Assembly (NCBI GenBank): GCA_016900015.1
Contig: JACJJM010000029.1
Coordinates: 1 to 42,652 of the forward strand
Direction of reading: 5' to 3'
From: Phocaeicola coprophilus
GTDB lineage: Bacteria; Bacteroidota; Bacteroidia; Bacteroidales; Bacteroidaceae
DNA: 42,652 nt
Numbering within the stretch: the first letter of the stretch is position 1; each line of letters opens with the position of its first letter. A model generated the notes under the pieces. The model worked only from the letters and a program-made list of their open reading frames with translations. It was not told the origin of the DNA and ran no database searches. A program made the position numbers and the translations under genes. Shown here piece after piece: positions 25,370 to 33,815 of this stretch.

Positions 25370-26953
25370 ATGAACACGAAACACTCACTCTCATCCATCG
25401 GCAAACTGTTTTTGCTGACCGGCCTGCTGGTCTCATTGTCATCCCCGGCAGGAGCACAGGAAAAGAAAGACGCCATCCCTGTGCGTGAACAAGTGGGCGC
25501 ACAAGCCTTGCCGCCCGAAATCGCTCCCATCACAGCTCCTTTCGACATGCCGCAACTCGCCCGGCCCCAATTCGGCGACTACTCACTCTCCATCACGGAG
25601 ACAGGCGCCAAGGAAGGCAAGATGGCGACACGTGCCATCCAGCGTGCCATCGACCGCGTGAGCGCACGCCAAGGAGGAGGCACCGTCATCGTGCCGGCCG
25701 GCGTGTGGAACACCGGACGCATCGAACTGAAAAGCAACGTCAACCTGCATCTCGAAGAAGGGGCAGAACTCCACTTCAGCGGCAACATCAAGGATTACCA
25801 GCCGGCAGTCTTCACCCGCAACGAAGGCGTGGAACTCTACTCGCTGGGAGCTCTTATCTATGCCAACGGACAACGCAACATCGCCCTCACGGGCAAAGGC
25901 AAACTCGTAGGTCCGTCACAGGACTGCGAAATCCAAAAACGCCAGATGAAAGGCGGAGTCATCGAAACCTACATCAACGCCGACACGCCTGTGAAAGAAC
26001 GCGTCTATGACGGCAAGCGGGGCAAGCCCGTCTTCCTGCCCATGTTCGTCTCGCCGACCAACTGCCGCAATGTGCTCATCGAGGGCGTAACGCTGGAAAG
26101 CACCCCGTTCTGGAACGTCGTGCCCGTCTATTGCGACAGCGTCATCATCCGCGGCATCACCGTACACTCCGTGGGCATCCCACGCGGTGACGGCATCGAC
26201 ATCGAGTCGACACGCAACGTGCTCATCGAATACAGCACGCTGAGCTGCGGCGACGACTGCTTCACCATGAAAGCCGGACGCTGCGAAGACGGCCTGCGGG
26301 TGAACAAACCGTCAGAAAACATCGTCGTGCGCCACTGCCTGGCCGAGAAAGGACACGGCGGCATCACCTGCGGAAGCGAAACGGCCGGCATGATACGCAA
26401 CCTCTATGTGCACGACTGCGTGTTTGACGGCACGGGCACGGGCCTGCGCTTCAAGACGCGGCGCAACCGCGGCGGAGGCGGCGAAAACCTGACTTACGAA
26501 CGCATCCGCATGCGTCTCACGGGCCAACCCTTCGTGTGGGACATGCTGGGCAGCAAGACCTTCGTCGGCGACCTGGCCGTGCGACTGCCGGCACGAGACA
26601 TCACCCCGCTCACCCCGACCTACAAGAACATCACGGCACGCGACATCATCGTCGAATCAGGCTCACAGTTCATCAAAGCACAGGGCATCCCTGAAACGCC
26701 GGTGGAAAACGTATGGATAGAAAACGTCACAGCCAAGACGGACAAACTGATGCTCTTCCAAGACGTGGACGGCTTCGTGCTGAAAAATGTCACCATCGAA
26801 TGCCCCGACCCGCTCATCAAGATGGTCGACGGGCGTCACATCAAGTTCGACCAAGTGCACTTCACACTGCCCGAAGGCAAAGTCCGCATTGAGCAAGAGG
26901 GCGAACTCTGCAAAGAGCCGGAGTTCATCCGCTGCCTGATGCGTGACCTGTAA
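25370..26953 (+). CDS. Glycoside hydrolase family 28 (polygalacturonase-like), exported
   Basis: A 527-residue enzyme with a signal peptide ending AGAQ, so periplasmic or surface-exposed. The parallel beta-helix of GH28 has its catalytic elements: RGDGID (D274, in place of the usual NTD), CGDDC (D295, D296), KGHGG (H329) and RFKT (R360, K362). The family cleaves galacturonic acid linkages in pectin or related rhamnogalacturonan structures. The missing Asn/Thr of NTD suggests a subfamily with altered specificity. It diverges from the lyase-symporter operon, and a pectin-derived sugar acid would link the three, which is inference. Confidence 0.93.
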   Translation: MNTKHSLSSIGKLFLLTGLLVSLSSPAGAQEKKDAIPVREQVGAQALPPEIAPITAPFDMPQLARPQFGDYSLSITETGAKEGKMATRAIQRAIDRVSARQGGGTVIVPAGVWNTGRIELKSNVNLHLEEGAELHFSGNIKDYQPAVFTRNEGVELYSLGALIYANGQRNIALTGKGKLVGPSQDCEIQKRQMKGGVIETYINADTPVKERVYDGKRGKPVFLPMFVSPTNCRNVLIEGVTLESTPFWNVVPVYCDSVIIRGITVHSVGIPRGDGIDIESTRNVLIEYSTLSCGDDCFTMKAGRCEDGLRVNKPSENIVVRHCLAEKGHGGITCGSETAGMIRNLYVHDCVFDGTGTGLRFKTRRNRGGGGENLTYERIRMRLTGQPFVWDMLGSKTFVGDLAVRLPARDITPLTPTYKNITARDIIVESGSQFIKAQGIPETPVENVWIENVTAKTDKLMLFQDVDGFVLKNVTIECPDPLIKMVDGRHIKFDQVHFTLPEGKVRIEQEGELCKEPEFIRCLMRDL

Positions 26954-26966
26954 GATTCAGCCAAAG

Positions 26967-27019
26967 TCTGACCTGCCGTCACACCGTCGCACCTCGAAGC
27001 GGCAGGTCAGATTTTCTTT
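26967..27019 (+). terminator. Rho-independent terminator after the GH28 gene
   Basis: A perfect 12-bp stem, TCTGACCTGCCG (26967-26978) with CGGCAGGTCAGA (27000-27011), is followed by TTTTCTTT (27012-27019). It starts 13 bp after the stop codon. Confidence 0.92.
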
Positions 27020-27603
27020 CCTCAACGCCCGTCACCCCTTGCCGTCCTTCTTCACAAGGTTCTGCCACCCCTCAACTCCACTCACAGGCAACTTTCCTTT
27101 CGGAGCACAGCTTAATGAGGGAAAAACAGCAGTTTCCTGCATCCCGACACACGACAGCAAAGAAGATGCAACGATTCTTGCTCCACGACACACGACGGCA
27201 AAGAAGATGCAATGATTCTTGCTCCACGACACACGACGGCAAAGAAGATGCAACGATTCTTGCTCCACGACACACGACAGACGAAGGACTTCAGATGACA
27301 CAAATCGAAACAAGTCCGCCGCAAACATCGCAACACGACAAAATCAAAACATTTTCTGAAGAAACAACCGGAAACCTGCTGCGAACTGACGGCTGCGAAA
27401 AGAAAACACAGTAGCCACCCTTCCCATTCAACATTTCTTCGTACATTTGCATCCATGAGAGAGTTATCCCCTCAAACAAAGCGATACCAGCTGCGGCAAT
27501 CCGGACAATTTCCGCAATTTCGAAGGTGATGACTCTTCCAACGGCCCAAGCAAACAAAAATTAATACACCTAAATAGAATCTTAAGACAACAATACAATT
27601 ACT
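27020..27603. other. Non-coding stretch with tandem repeat
   Basis: About 580 bp between the GH28 terminator and the URO-D-like pair. It contains the 41-bp tandem repeat. The rest shows no convincing gene; open frames there on both strands merely translate the repeat. The promoter of the URO-D-like operon must lie in the last 100 bp, but no good -7 match was found. Confidence 0.5.
27146..27281. repeat. 41-bp tandem repeat, three full copies and a partial fourth
   Basis: Units start at 27146, 27187, 27228 and 27269 with an exact 41-bp period. They share GACACACGAC at the start and differ by only one or two bases each. No spacers of different sequence separate them, so it is a minisatellite, not a CRISPR array. 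Confidence 0.9.
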
Positions 27604-28668
27604 ATGGAACCTATCTGCTCACAAAAACTGCCTGTCGACATCGTATTTCATCCCTCTTGGTGGAACAAACACACGGGTATCGTGTTTGACGAAGACTTTT
27701 TCTACAACCCTGCACGCCGCGTAGCTGACGAACGGCGCATGGAGCAAGAACTTTATGACCGCTTCGGCCAATACGGCCTGGGAGCCGACCACGACAAAGA
27801 CCTGCCCGAAATCGGGGCCGTGCACCTGGCTGCCGGCTATCTGGTGTCGGAGATGCTGGGTTGCCAGATCGAATACACCGCCGACTCCGCTCCCCAGGTC
27901 ATCTGCCCCCATCATGAAGGATTCGACATCGACGAGGACGCAGCCTTCCGAAGCCCGGCCTTCAAGAAGCTGGAAAAACTTATCGGGGAACTGAAAGCCA
28001 AATACGGCTATGTGTGTGGCGACATCAACTGGGGCGGCGTGCTCAACATCGCCATCGACCTCAAGGGTGAAAGCATCCTGATGGACATGATCATGGAACC
28101 GGAAAAGACCAAAGCCTACTTTGCCGCCATCGGCCGCGTCATCGAACGCTTCTTCACCTATATACACAGCGAGACAAAGACGACCTCCATCTCCGTCAAC
28201 CGCCTGGCACGCCTGCTCAACGGCTCGCTCTATCTGCATTCGGAGTGCTCGCATACGATGATTTCGACCGATGACTACCGCGATTTCCTCCTCCCCATCG
28301 ACATCGAGTGGAGCAACAAATACCGCCCCTACGGCATCCACTACTGCGGACGCGACCCGCACCGCCATGCCGAAAACTTCGCCCGTGTGCCCCACCTCGA
28401 CTTCCTCGACCTGGGCTGGGGTGGCGACGTAGCCCTGCTGCGCGAGGCCCTGCCCGGCACATTCTTCAACATCCGGCTCGACCCTGTCAGCTTGAATGAC
28501 TTCAGCCGCGCCGAACTGGAAGAGGCCATCAGGCAACGTGTGGCCCAGTCGAAAGACCCCTACCTGACCGGCATCTGCTGCATCAATATGGACGACCGCG
28601 TGCGCGACGAGCAAGTGTGTGCCATCTATGACATTGCCGAAGAATGCAGACAGACAATGTTTAAATAA
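27604..28668 (+). CDS. URO-D-superfamily zinc methyltransferase-like protein (first of a pair)
   Basis: A 354-residue cytoplasmic protein of the uroporphyrinogen-decarboxylase superfamily. It carries the zinc motif of MtaA/MtbA-type cobalamin methyltransferases: H246-x-C248 in IHYCGRD and a Cys pair C325/C326 in GICCINM, 77-78 residues later. True HemE lacks this motif. The family moves methyl groups between a corrinoid protein and a thiol or other acceptor. No corrinoid-binding protein or methyltransferase partner is encoded nearby. It is followed after 21 bp by a second member of the same superfamily, and the two may act as a complex. Substrate unknown. Confidence 0.85.
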   Translation: MEPICSQKLPVDIVFHPSWWNKHTGIVFDEDFFYNPARRVADERRMEQELYDRFGQYGLGADHDKDLPEIGAVHLAAGYLVSEMLGCQIEYTADSAPQVICPHHEGFDIDEDAAFRSPAFKKLEKLIGELKAKYGYVCGDINWGGVLNIAIDLKGESILMDMIMEPEKTKAYFAAIGRVIERFFTYIHSETKTTSISVNRLARLLNGSLYLHSECSHTMISTDDYRDFLLPIDIEWSNKYRPYGIHYCGRDPHRHAENFARVPHLDFLDLGWGGDVALLREALPGTFFNIRLDPVSLNDFSRAELEEAIRQRVAQSKDPYLTGICCINMDDRVRDEQVCAIYDIAEECRQTMFK

Positions 28669-28689
28669 CCCACTTAATATCACTGTACG

Positions 28690-29817
28690 ATGAAAGACGA
28701 ATTCAACTCCAGCCTGGCCGATTCACAGGCTACGGCCGTCACCCCGCTGACGCCGGAACAATTCGACACGGAAGCCTACGCCGACTATGCCGCCGGACTC
28801 GACGCCCGGTGCAAAGCCTTCTGGGAAGCTCCTTCGGGCGTACTGGTCTACCGCCGCATGCGCGTGAAAGAAGTGTTTGCCGGCGACTGCCGCGACATGG
28901 AACACTCGCTCCACTGGCAACTGGGCGCCCTGAAGCAAAGCATGAAATTCAAAGCCGACATCCCGAACTTCCTGGAGCCGTGGTACGGCCTGGGCACAGT
29001 GGCTTCGGCCTATGGTTTCGGCTACATCTGGGAGAAAGACCTCGCCCCGGCCGTCGACGGCAAGTTTGCTTCCACAGCCGAACTGCTGGCTGCTCCCTGC
29101 AAGCCGGTGGCCGAGACGGAAATCGGCCGGCACACGCTCGACATGGTGGAATACTTCCTCGACAAGACCAAGGGACGCATCCCCATGTCCTACTGCGACG
29201 TGCAATCGCCGCTCAACACGCTGAGCAACATCATCGACTCCAACCAGTTCTACATGGACTTCTACCTCGACCCGGACTCCATGAAGAAAGCCATGGACCG
29301 CACGGCTGACCTGCTCATCGACTTCACCCGTGCCCAACAACGCCTCATCGGCGACGCGCTGGCCAAGCCGGGACACGGCTTCGCCTCCAGTCGCACTTTC
29401 GACGGCCTCGGCATGAGCGACGACACCATCACGATGCTCTCACCTGATCTCTACGTCGACATGGCCGTCCCGGCAATGGCCAAAGCGGGCGACGCCTTCG
29501 GCGGGACCGTGTTTCACTCCTGCGGAAACTGGAGCGACAAGAAGGCCGACATCGTCGCCATCAAGAACATACGCATGGCCGACGGCGCCTTCTCCAAAGC
29601 CACCGACCCGGGCGCAAACCCGACAGAAGGATTTGCCGACACGTTTGCCGGTACGGGAGTCGTGCTCAATGCCCGCATCGTGGGCGACCCCGAACTGGTG
29701 GAGTCCAAAGTGAAAGAACTCTGGAAGTCGGGCATGAAGCTCATCGTCGTAACCTACTGCGAGACACCCGAGGAACAGGCCGAGGTCTACGACCGCATCC
29801 ATGCCATCTGCCGGTAA
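28690..29817 (+). CDS. URO-D-superfamily zinc methyltransferase-like protein (second of a pair)
   Basis: A 375-residue cytoplasmic protein of the same superfamily as its upstream neighbour but clearly divergent. It has H276-x-C278 (VFHSCGNW) and C357 (VTYCETPEEQ), a spacing of 79 residues, again the MtaA/MtbA-type zinc site. N-terminal residues 1-25 look like an unstructured extension. Co-transcription with the first copy is likely from the 21-bp gap and same strand. Together they suggest methyl transfer from a methylated compound; with no corrinoid protein here, the partner would be encoded elsewhere. HemE function is unlikely. Confidence 0.85.
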   Translation: MKDEFNSSLADSQATAVTPLTPEQFDTEAYADYAAGLDARCKAFWEAPSGVLVYRRMRVKEVFAGDCRDMEHSLHWQLGALKQSMKFKADIPNFLEPWYGLGTVASAYGFGYIWEKDLAPAVDGKFASTAELLAAPCKPVAETEIGRHTLDMVEYFLDKTKGRIPMSYCDVQSPLNTLSNIIDSNQFYMDFYLDPDSMKKAMDRTADLLIDFTRAQQRLIGDALAKPGHGFASSRTFDGLGMSDDTITMLSPDLYVDMAVPAMAKAGDAFGGTVFHSCGNWSDKKADIVAIKNIRMADGAFSKATDPGANPTEGFADTFAGTGVVLNARIVGDPELVESKVKELWKSGMKLIVVTYCETPEEQAEVYDRIHAICR

Positions 29818-29838
29818 AAGAACACACATGCAACAATC

Positions 29839-29885
29839 GCACTCGTGAAGGCCTGATACAGTATTCATAATGGCCTCACGAGTGC
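29839..29885 (+). terminator. Hairpin after the URO-D-like pair
   Basis: GCACTCGTGAAGGCC (29839-29853) pairs with GGCCTCACGAGTGC (29872-29885) with one bulged base and an 18-nt loop, about 20 bp after the stop codon. No T-tract follows on the + strand, so it may be a processing or stability element rather than a true intrinsic terminator. Confidence 0.55.
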
Positions 29886-30131
29886 GCTTCATAAAAAATG
29901 CCTATACTATTAACATCAGTAAGAACTCCTATTTAGTTTATATACTATTTAGACGCGGATTATTTTTATTATAAAACGCTTAATCTCTACAGTATCATAT
30001 AAATCTACATCCACACCGCGCCTAAAAAATACCTATATATATATATATGTTCATTCCATTCTTGCGACTTACTTATTATCTTTCGCTTTGAATAAACGCT
30101 GTTAGCGCAACATTGTACCGACCTGTATAAA
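29886..30131. other. AT-rich convergent intergenic region
   Basis: About 245 bp between two convergent transcription ends. It is AT-rich and includes an (AT)n run near 30031-30049. I see no gene and no clear regulatory site. Confidence 0.5.
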
Positions 30132-30167
30132 GAAAAAAGAGGGCCGTGCCTCACGGCACAACCCTCC
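30132..30167 (-). terminator. Rho-independent terminator of the fructose-bisphosphate aldolase gene
   Basis: GAGGG/CCCTC and GTGCC/GGCAC pairings form a hairpin (30139-30166), followed on the minus strand by a T-rich run (TTTTTTCTTT, starting at about 30138). It is about 40 bp past the stop codon. Confidence 0.85.
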
Positions 30168-30205
30168 TCATGGCTTATTATCATAAATTCAGAAAAAAGT
30201 TTCTC

Positions 30206-31210
30206 TTATTTTGCCAACTTGTCGTTAGAGCCCAGCACATTGACAATCTTGTGCATGTAGAGCTTCTTCATCTCGTCACGAGCCGGACCGAGGTATTTGC
30301 GCGGGTCGAACTCTGCCGGTTTCTCCACGAACACCTTGCGGATGGCTGCTGTCATGGCCAGACGACTGTCGGAGTCGATGTTAATCTTGCAGACAGCTGA
30401 CTTGGCAGCCTTGCGAAGCTCGTCTTCAGGAATACCGATGGCAGCTTCCAACTTGCCGCCGTATTGATTGATCATGTCAACATACTCCTGAGGAACGGAA
30501 GAAGAACCGTGAAGCACGATGGGGAAGCCCGGAAGCTCCTTCATCACGCCGTCGAGCACGTCGAATGCCAAAGGAGGCGGCACGAGACGGCCTGTGGCGG
30601 GGTCTACGTGACATTGTTCGGGTTTGAACTTATAAGCACCGTGAGACGTACCGATGGAGATAGCCAGGCTATCGCATCCGGTCTTGGTCGTGAAATCCAC
30701 CACTTCTTCCGGACGGGTGTACGTATGGTGCTCAGCCTGCACTTCGTCTTCCACACCAGCCAACACGCCGAGTTCACCTTCGACAGTGACATCATACTGA
30801 TGTGCATATTCCACCACGCGGCGGGTCAGTTCCACATTCTCATCGTATGGCAGGTGAGAACCGTCAATCATGACAGAGGAGAAACCAAGGTCTACACAGC
30901 TCTTGCAGAGTTCATAAGAATCTCCGTGGTCCAAGTGGAGCACGATTTCAGGATGTTCGCAACCCATTTCCTTGGCATATTGGACAGCACCCTCAGCCAT
31001 GTAGCGCAGCAAAGTCTGGTTCGCATAGTTGCGAGCACCCTTTGACACTTGCAGGATGACCGGTGACTTGGTTTCGACTGAAGCTTGAATGATGGCCTGC
31101 ATTTGTTCCATGTTGTTGAAGTTGAATGCAGGAATGGCATATCCGCCTTTGATGGCACGGGCAAACATCTCGCGGGTGTTCACCAGACCCAAATCTTTAT
31201 AACTTACCAT
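30206..31210 (-). CDS. fba: Class II fructose-1,6-bisphosphate aldolase
   Basis: A 334-residue cytoplasmic enzyme that cleaves fructose-1,6-bisphosphate into dihydroxyacetone phosphate and glyceraldehyde-3-phosphate. Class II hallmarks are AIPAFNFNNMEQ near the N-terminus, the zinc-binding LHLDHGDS, GFSSVMIDGSHLPYDEN, and EGELGVLAGVEDEV. Further on GTSHGAYKF supplies another zinc histidine, and VLHGSSSVP the third. It stands alone between a promoter and a terminator, as a housekeeping gene. Confidence 0.97.
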   Translation of the reverse strand: MVSYKDLGLVNTREMFARAIKGGYAIPAFNFNNMEQMQAIIQASVETKSPVILQVSKGARNYANQTLLRYMAEGAVQYAKEMGCEHPEIVLHLDHGDSYELCKSCVDLGFSSVMIDGSHLPYDENVELTRRVVEYAHQYDVTVEGELGVLAGVEDEVQAEHHTYTRPEEVVDFTTKTGCDSLAISIGTSHGAYKFKPEQCHVDPATGRLVPPPLAFDVLDGVMKELPGFPIVLHGSSSVPQEYVDMINQYGGKLEAAIGIPEDELRKAAKSAVCKINIDSDSRLAMTAAIRKVFVEKPAEFDPRKYLGPARDEMKKLYMHKIVNVLGSNDKLAK

Positions 31211-31272
31211 AGTTGTGTAATTATTAAAGTTATTATATGATCATTATCTTCTTAGCTTGCTTTTCGTTGCCA

Positions 31273-31280
31273 CAAAATTA
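31273..31280 (-). promoter_or_regulatory. Candidate -7 promoter element of fba
   Basis: On the minus strand TAATTTTG matches TAnnTTTG exactly, about 62 bp before the start codon, with no clear -33 TTTG at the usual distance. Confidence 0.55.
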
Positions 31281-31403
31281 ACAAAGAATGTTTTAAGACA
31301 GGTAAGAAAAATCGCAAATTATCTGTCCCGGCCCGGAAAAGAGCGCACTTTGTCAGTCGATGCAACTACAATGACAAACGATTGCAACCTAGAGTTTACA
31401 AGG

Positions 31404-31466
31404 GAATGAAGAACGAAGAATGAAGAGTTGGCCCTGCGGCATGGCAATTCTTCATTCTTCATTCTT
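31404..31466 (-). terminator. Hairpin repeat at the mazG end
   Basis: A GAATGAAGAA-type arm (31404-31426) pairs, with a few mismatches, with its complement at 31447-31466. The right arm overlaps the mazG stop codon. It is a relative of the hairpin at 22804-22853. Termination is inferred from position. Confidence 0.5.
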
Positions 31467-32237
31467 CTTCGCTTCTTCCCAAATGGCATCCATCTCGGCC
31501 AATGTCATGTCAGTGAGCTTACGCCCGGCGCGAAGCGTATGTTCCTCCAGATAGTTGAAACGGCGGATGAACTTCTGATTGGTACGTTCCAAGGCATTGT
31601 CCGGATTTATCTTGTAAAGGCGGGCAGCATTGATCAGGCTGAAAAGCACATCGCCAAACTCAGCTTCGGCCTTGTCCTTGTCCATCTGGCCCACCTCGGC
31701 CTCAAACTCGGCAATCTCTTCCTTCACCTTGCCCCAGACCTGTTCACGCTGTTCCCAGTCGAAGCCCACATTGCGTGCCTTGTCCTGGATGCGATAAGCC
31801 TTGATGAGCGACGGAAGCGCATCGGGCACACCGCTGAGCACCGTCTTATTGCCATCTTTCTCTTTCAGCTTGAGTTGCTCCCAATTCTCCGACACTTTCT
31901 CCGCGGTATCCGCCTTCACCTCGCCGAACACATGTGGATGGCGGAATACGAGCTTATCGCTCAACTTGTCACACACGTCCTTGATGTCGAACTGCCCTTT
32001 TTCAGAAGCAATCTTGGCATAAAACGCAATGTGAAGCAATACGTCTCCCAACTCCTTGCAGATATTTTTCGCGTCGTCCTTCATCAACGCGTCACATAAT
32101 TCATAGACTTCTTCAATCGTATTGGGACGCAGGCTCTCATTGGTCTGTTTCCTGTCCCACGGACACTTCTCGCGCAGCTCATCGAGTATGTCGAGGAAGC
32201 GTCCGAAAGCCTCCAGTTGTTCTTGTCTTGTATGCAT
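31452..32237 (-). CDS. mazG: Nucleoside triphosphate pyrophosphohydrolase MazG
   Basis: A 261-residue cytoplasmic protein with two MazG-type helical domains. The first has the metal-binding EEVYELCDALMKDDAKNICKELGD pattern split across helices (EExxE ... ELGDVL, about residues 41-68). The second lies at about 165-215 (EIAEFEAEVGQ, EFGDVLF). It hydrolyses NTPs and dNTPs to monophosphates and pyrophosphate, clearing aberrant nucleotides. The N-terminal FLDILDELREKCPWDRKQT is a family signature. Its C-terminus ends Asn-Glu-Glu because the stop codon lies in a GAATGAAGAATGA repeat. Confidence 0.95.
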   Translation of the reverse strand: MHTRQEQLEAFGRFLDILDELREKCPWDRKQTNESLRPNTIEEVYELCDALMKDDAKNICKELGDVLLHIAFYAKIASEKGQFDIKDVCDKLSDKLVFRHPHVFGEVKADTAEKVSENWEQLKLKEKDGNKTVLSGVPDALPSLIKAYRIQDKARNVGFDWEQREQVWGKVKEEIAEFEAEVGQMDKDKAEAEFGDVLFSLINAARLYKINPDNALERTNQKFIRRFNYLEEHTLRAGRKLTDMTLAEMDAIWEEAKKNEE

Positions 32238-32268
32238 GTCGTCGTATTTTTTAGTTCTTTTGCGGGAA

Positions 32269-32276
32269 CAAACTTA
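32269..32276 (-). promoter_or_regulatory. Candidate -7 promoter element of mazG
   Basis: On the minus strand TAAGTTTG matches TAnnTTTG exactly, about 32 bp before the start codon. Confidence 0.6.
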
Positions 32277-32379
32277 CGGAAAAATCCGCGAATGTGTCCC
32301 GGACGGCATGAAAAATTCATCGCGCATCCTGCCCGGCGACCAAGCAAAAAGACCCGTTCCGTCCCGGATTTCCCGACAA

Positions 32380-32800
32380 AATGGAAACAGGCTATACGCG
32401 AAACTGCGCCCGTGTGAAAGGTGGAGAAGCTATGCTATTTACTATTCCCCCCGCGTCACGAGGCGTAAACCTCATAACAAACATGAATTATAAAAGCAGT
32501 GCATGACAGGAGATTTATTTCCAGGAAAATATAAAATAGGTCTGCCATTGTCATTTGAGACGGATGCAGAAATTGGAAGTAAGACGATAGGACATGAAAA
32601 ATAAAGTTTTAGCGAAGCCTCAGCCTGTACATTTTTCCACACATACGGCAAACAGCCGGCGCGGGTATGAGCCGGCGGATGAGCCGCATTAATGCGGGAC
32701 GAGTGCGGTTTTTAGGGTAGACAGATGCGCGACCTATCCGGCTCGTTGCCGAAAGGTTCGCGCATTCAGTCTCTATAAGCCCATTGAAAACCAATCACAT
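32380..32800. repeat. Structured intergenic element, possibly a dispersed repeat
   Basis: This non-coding part of the 639-bp gap between hmuV and mazG contains several hairpins: GCCGGC at 32655-32660 and 32671-32676, the perfect palindrome CCGCATTAATGCGG at 32684-32697, and an 11-bp stem (32725-32735 with 32754-32765). The GC-rich core is flanked by AT-rich sequence. A 61-codon frame on the minus strand reads through it with repeat-like composition, which I recall from spurious predictions in other Bacteroidales; that recollection is unverified. No gene is supported. No clear terminator for the hmu operon was found. Confidence 0.5.
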
Positions 32801-32876
32801 ATAGTCGGTGAACCGAGAGCGTGCCGGGCGTAAATCATTCCTTACACCAGCACACGGGCGTTCAAAAATGTACACG

Positions 32877-33221
32877 TCAGTTTTCAGGTACATAGATGAT
32901 TTCTCCATTCTCCAGCTCGTATGCGATGCCCACTTTCCGACCTTTCTTCCCGGAAGTCCCCTCCTGCTCTTTCGATGGCGTGTAGCGGTTGATTTGCTTG
33001 CCTTCCTTGGTGATGATTTCCATATTCTCCTTGCCGGGATTCTTCACGATGGTGAAGTCCTTATCAGTGAACATTTCCGTCATGTTCATATTCATCACCA
33101 TAGCCACCATGAGCGCCACGGCAAACACCATAGCCACATCAAACAGGTTGACCACCACGCTCAGCGGGTCGGTGTCTTCCTCCTTGTACAGTCTGCCTGC
33201 ACGGCGGTTACGCTTTCTCAT
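32877..33221 (-). CDS. hmuV: HmuV, DUF2149 membrane protein of the haem operon
   Basis: A 114-residue protein with a basic N-terminus, one transmembrane helix (about 24-46) and a C-terminal domain expected in the periplasm. The layout (short cytoplasmic tail, one helix, periplasmic domain) and the DPLSVVVNLFDVAMVF run resemble ExbD/TolR subunits; the family is DUF2149. The start overlaps the end of hmuU by 14 bp, so the two are probably translated together and pair as an ExbB/ExbD-like motor. Last gene of hmuYRSTUV. Confidence 0.88.
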   Translation of the reverse strand: MRKRNRRAGRLYKEEDTDPLSVVVNLFDVAMVFAVALMVAMVMNMNMTEMFTDKDFTIVKNPGKENMEIITKEGKQINRYTPSKEQEGTSGKKGRKVGIAYELENGEIIYVPEN

Positions 33222-33810
33222 GGGTGGCCTCCTTTTCCATCAATTTGCGCGACACGTAGTCCAGGTTGTTTACGTCCTTGGCATACCACCGCTGCTTGAA
33301 CTGCATGGACACCAGCCCGACGGCGCTCACCACTAGACCGACCACCGTGGTGGCAAACACCACCTGCATGTTGTAGGCCATGCCCGATATGTCGCCCGTG
33401 GAAAGTCCCACCAGCGCGGGGCTCATGGATATCAGCGTGCCTATCAGACCCAGCACGGGCCCTATCTTGGCCAGCATCTTGGAGAGGGCGATGTCTTTTT
33501 CCGCCTCGTTTTCGAACTTGGCGAGCAGGAACTCGGCATAGTCGTCCGAAGGGGTGTGGGAGAGCAGGTCGCGCAGGTAGCAGACATAGAGCGAATTGTC
33601 ATTGACCGGCAACGACTGGCGCAGTTCGTCAGTCCGCCCCTCTTTCACCAAGGCATCGAAAGCGCGGTCGTTTTTGCGTTTAGCTATATACATGTTATAA
33701 GTGCCCCCGATGAGGATGAGCGCGCGTGCGAAAAGCAGCAGCAAGATGATGACATCGGGGATGAGGAGGCTGTTGGCCACCCAGAAAAGCATTTTTGAAA
33801 TCAGTTCCAT
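33208..33810 (-). CDS. hmuU: HmuU, MotA/TolQ/ExbB-family proton channel
   Basis: A 200-residue inner-membrane protein with three hydrophobic helices (about 12-36, 113-132 and 142-165) around a large cytoplasmic loop, the classic ExbB/TolQ layout. The segment from IGPVLGLIGTLISMSPAL to FATTVVGLVVSAVGL matches the conserved TolQ/ExbB region. It should form an ion-driven motor with HmuV. Its target may be HmuS rather than TonB, since HmuS is a membrane-anchored periplasmic protein in the same operon, but that is inference. It lies 5 bp after hmuT. Confidence 0.9.
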   Translation of the reverse strand: MELISKMLFWVANSLLIPDVIILLLLFARALILIGGTYNMYIAKRKNDRAFDALVKEGRTDELRQSLPVNDNSLYVCYLRDLLSHTPSDDYAEFLLAKFENEAEKDIALSKMLAKIGPVLGLIGTLISMSPALVGLSTGDISGMAYNMQVVFATTVVGLVVSAVGLVSMQFKQRWYAKDVNNLDYVSRKLMEKEATHEKA

Positions 33811-33815
33811 ATTCG

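Noticed and set aside
27146-27281. Possible CRISPR array
   Set aside because: Units are directly tandem with no unique spacers and no cas genes are present.
27604-29817. HemE (uroporphyrinogen decarboxylase) annotation for the pair
   Set aside because: Both proteins carry the HxC...C zinc motif of the methyltransferase branch, two copies lie together, and no haem-biosynthesis genes are nearby.
32640-32770. Possible cobalamin riboswitch for the CobN-like operon
   Set aside because: No B12-box pattern was found, and the element lies after the hmu operon rather than before it.
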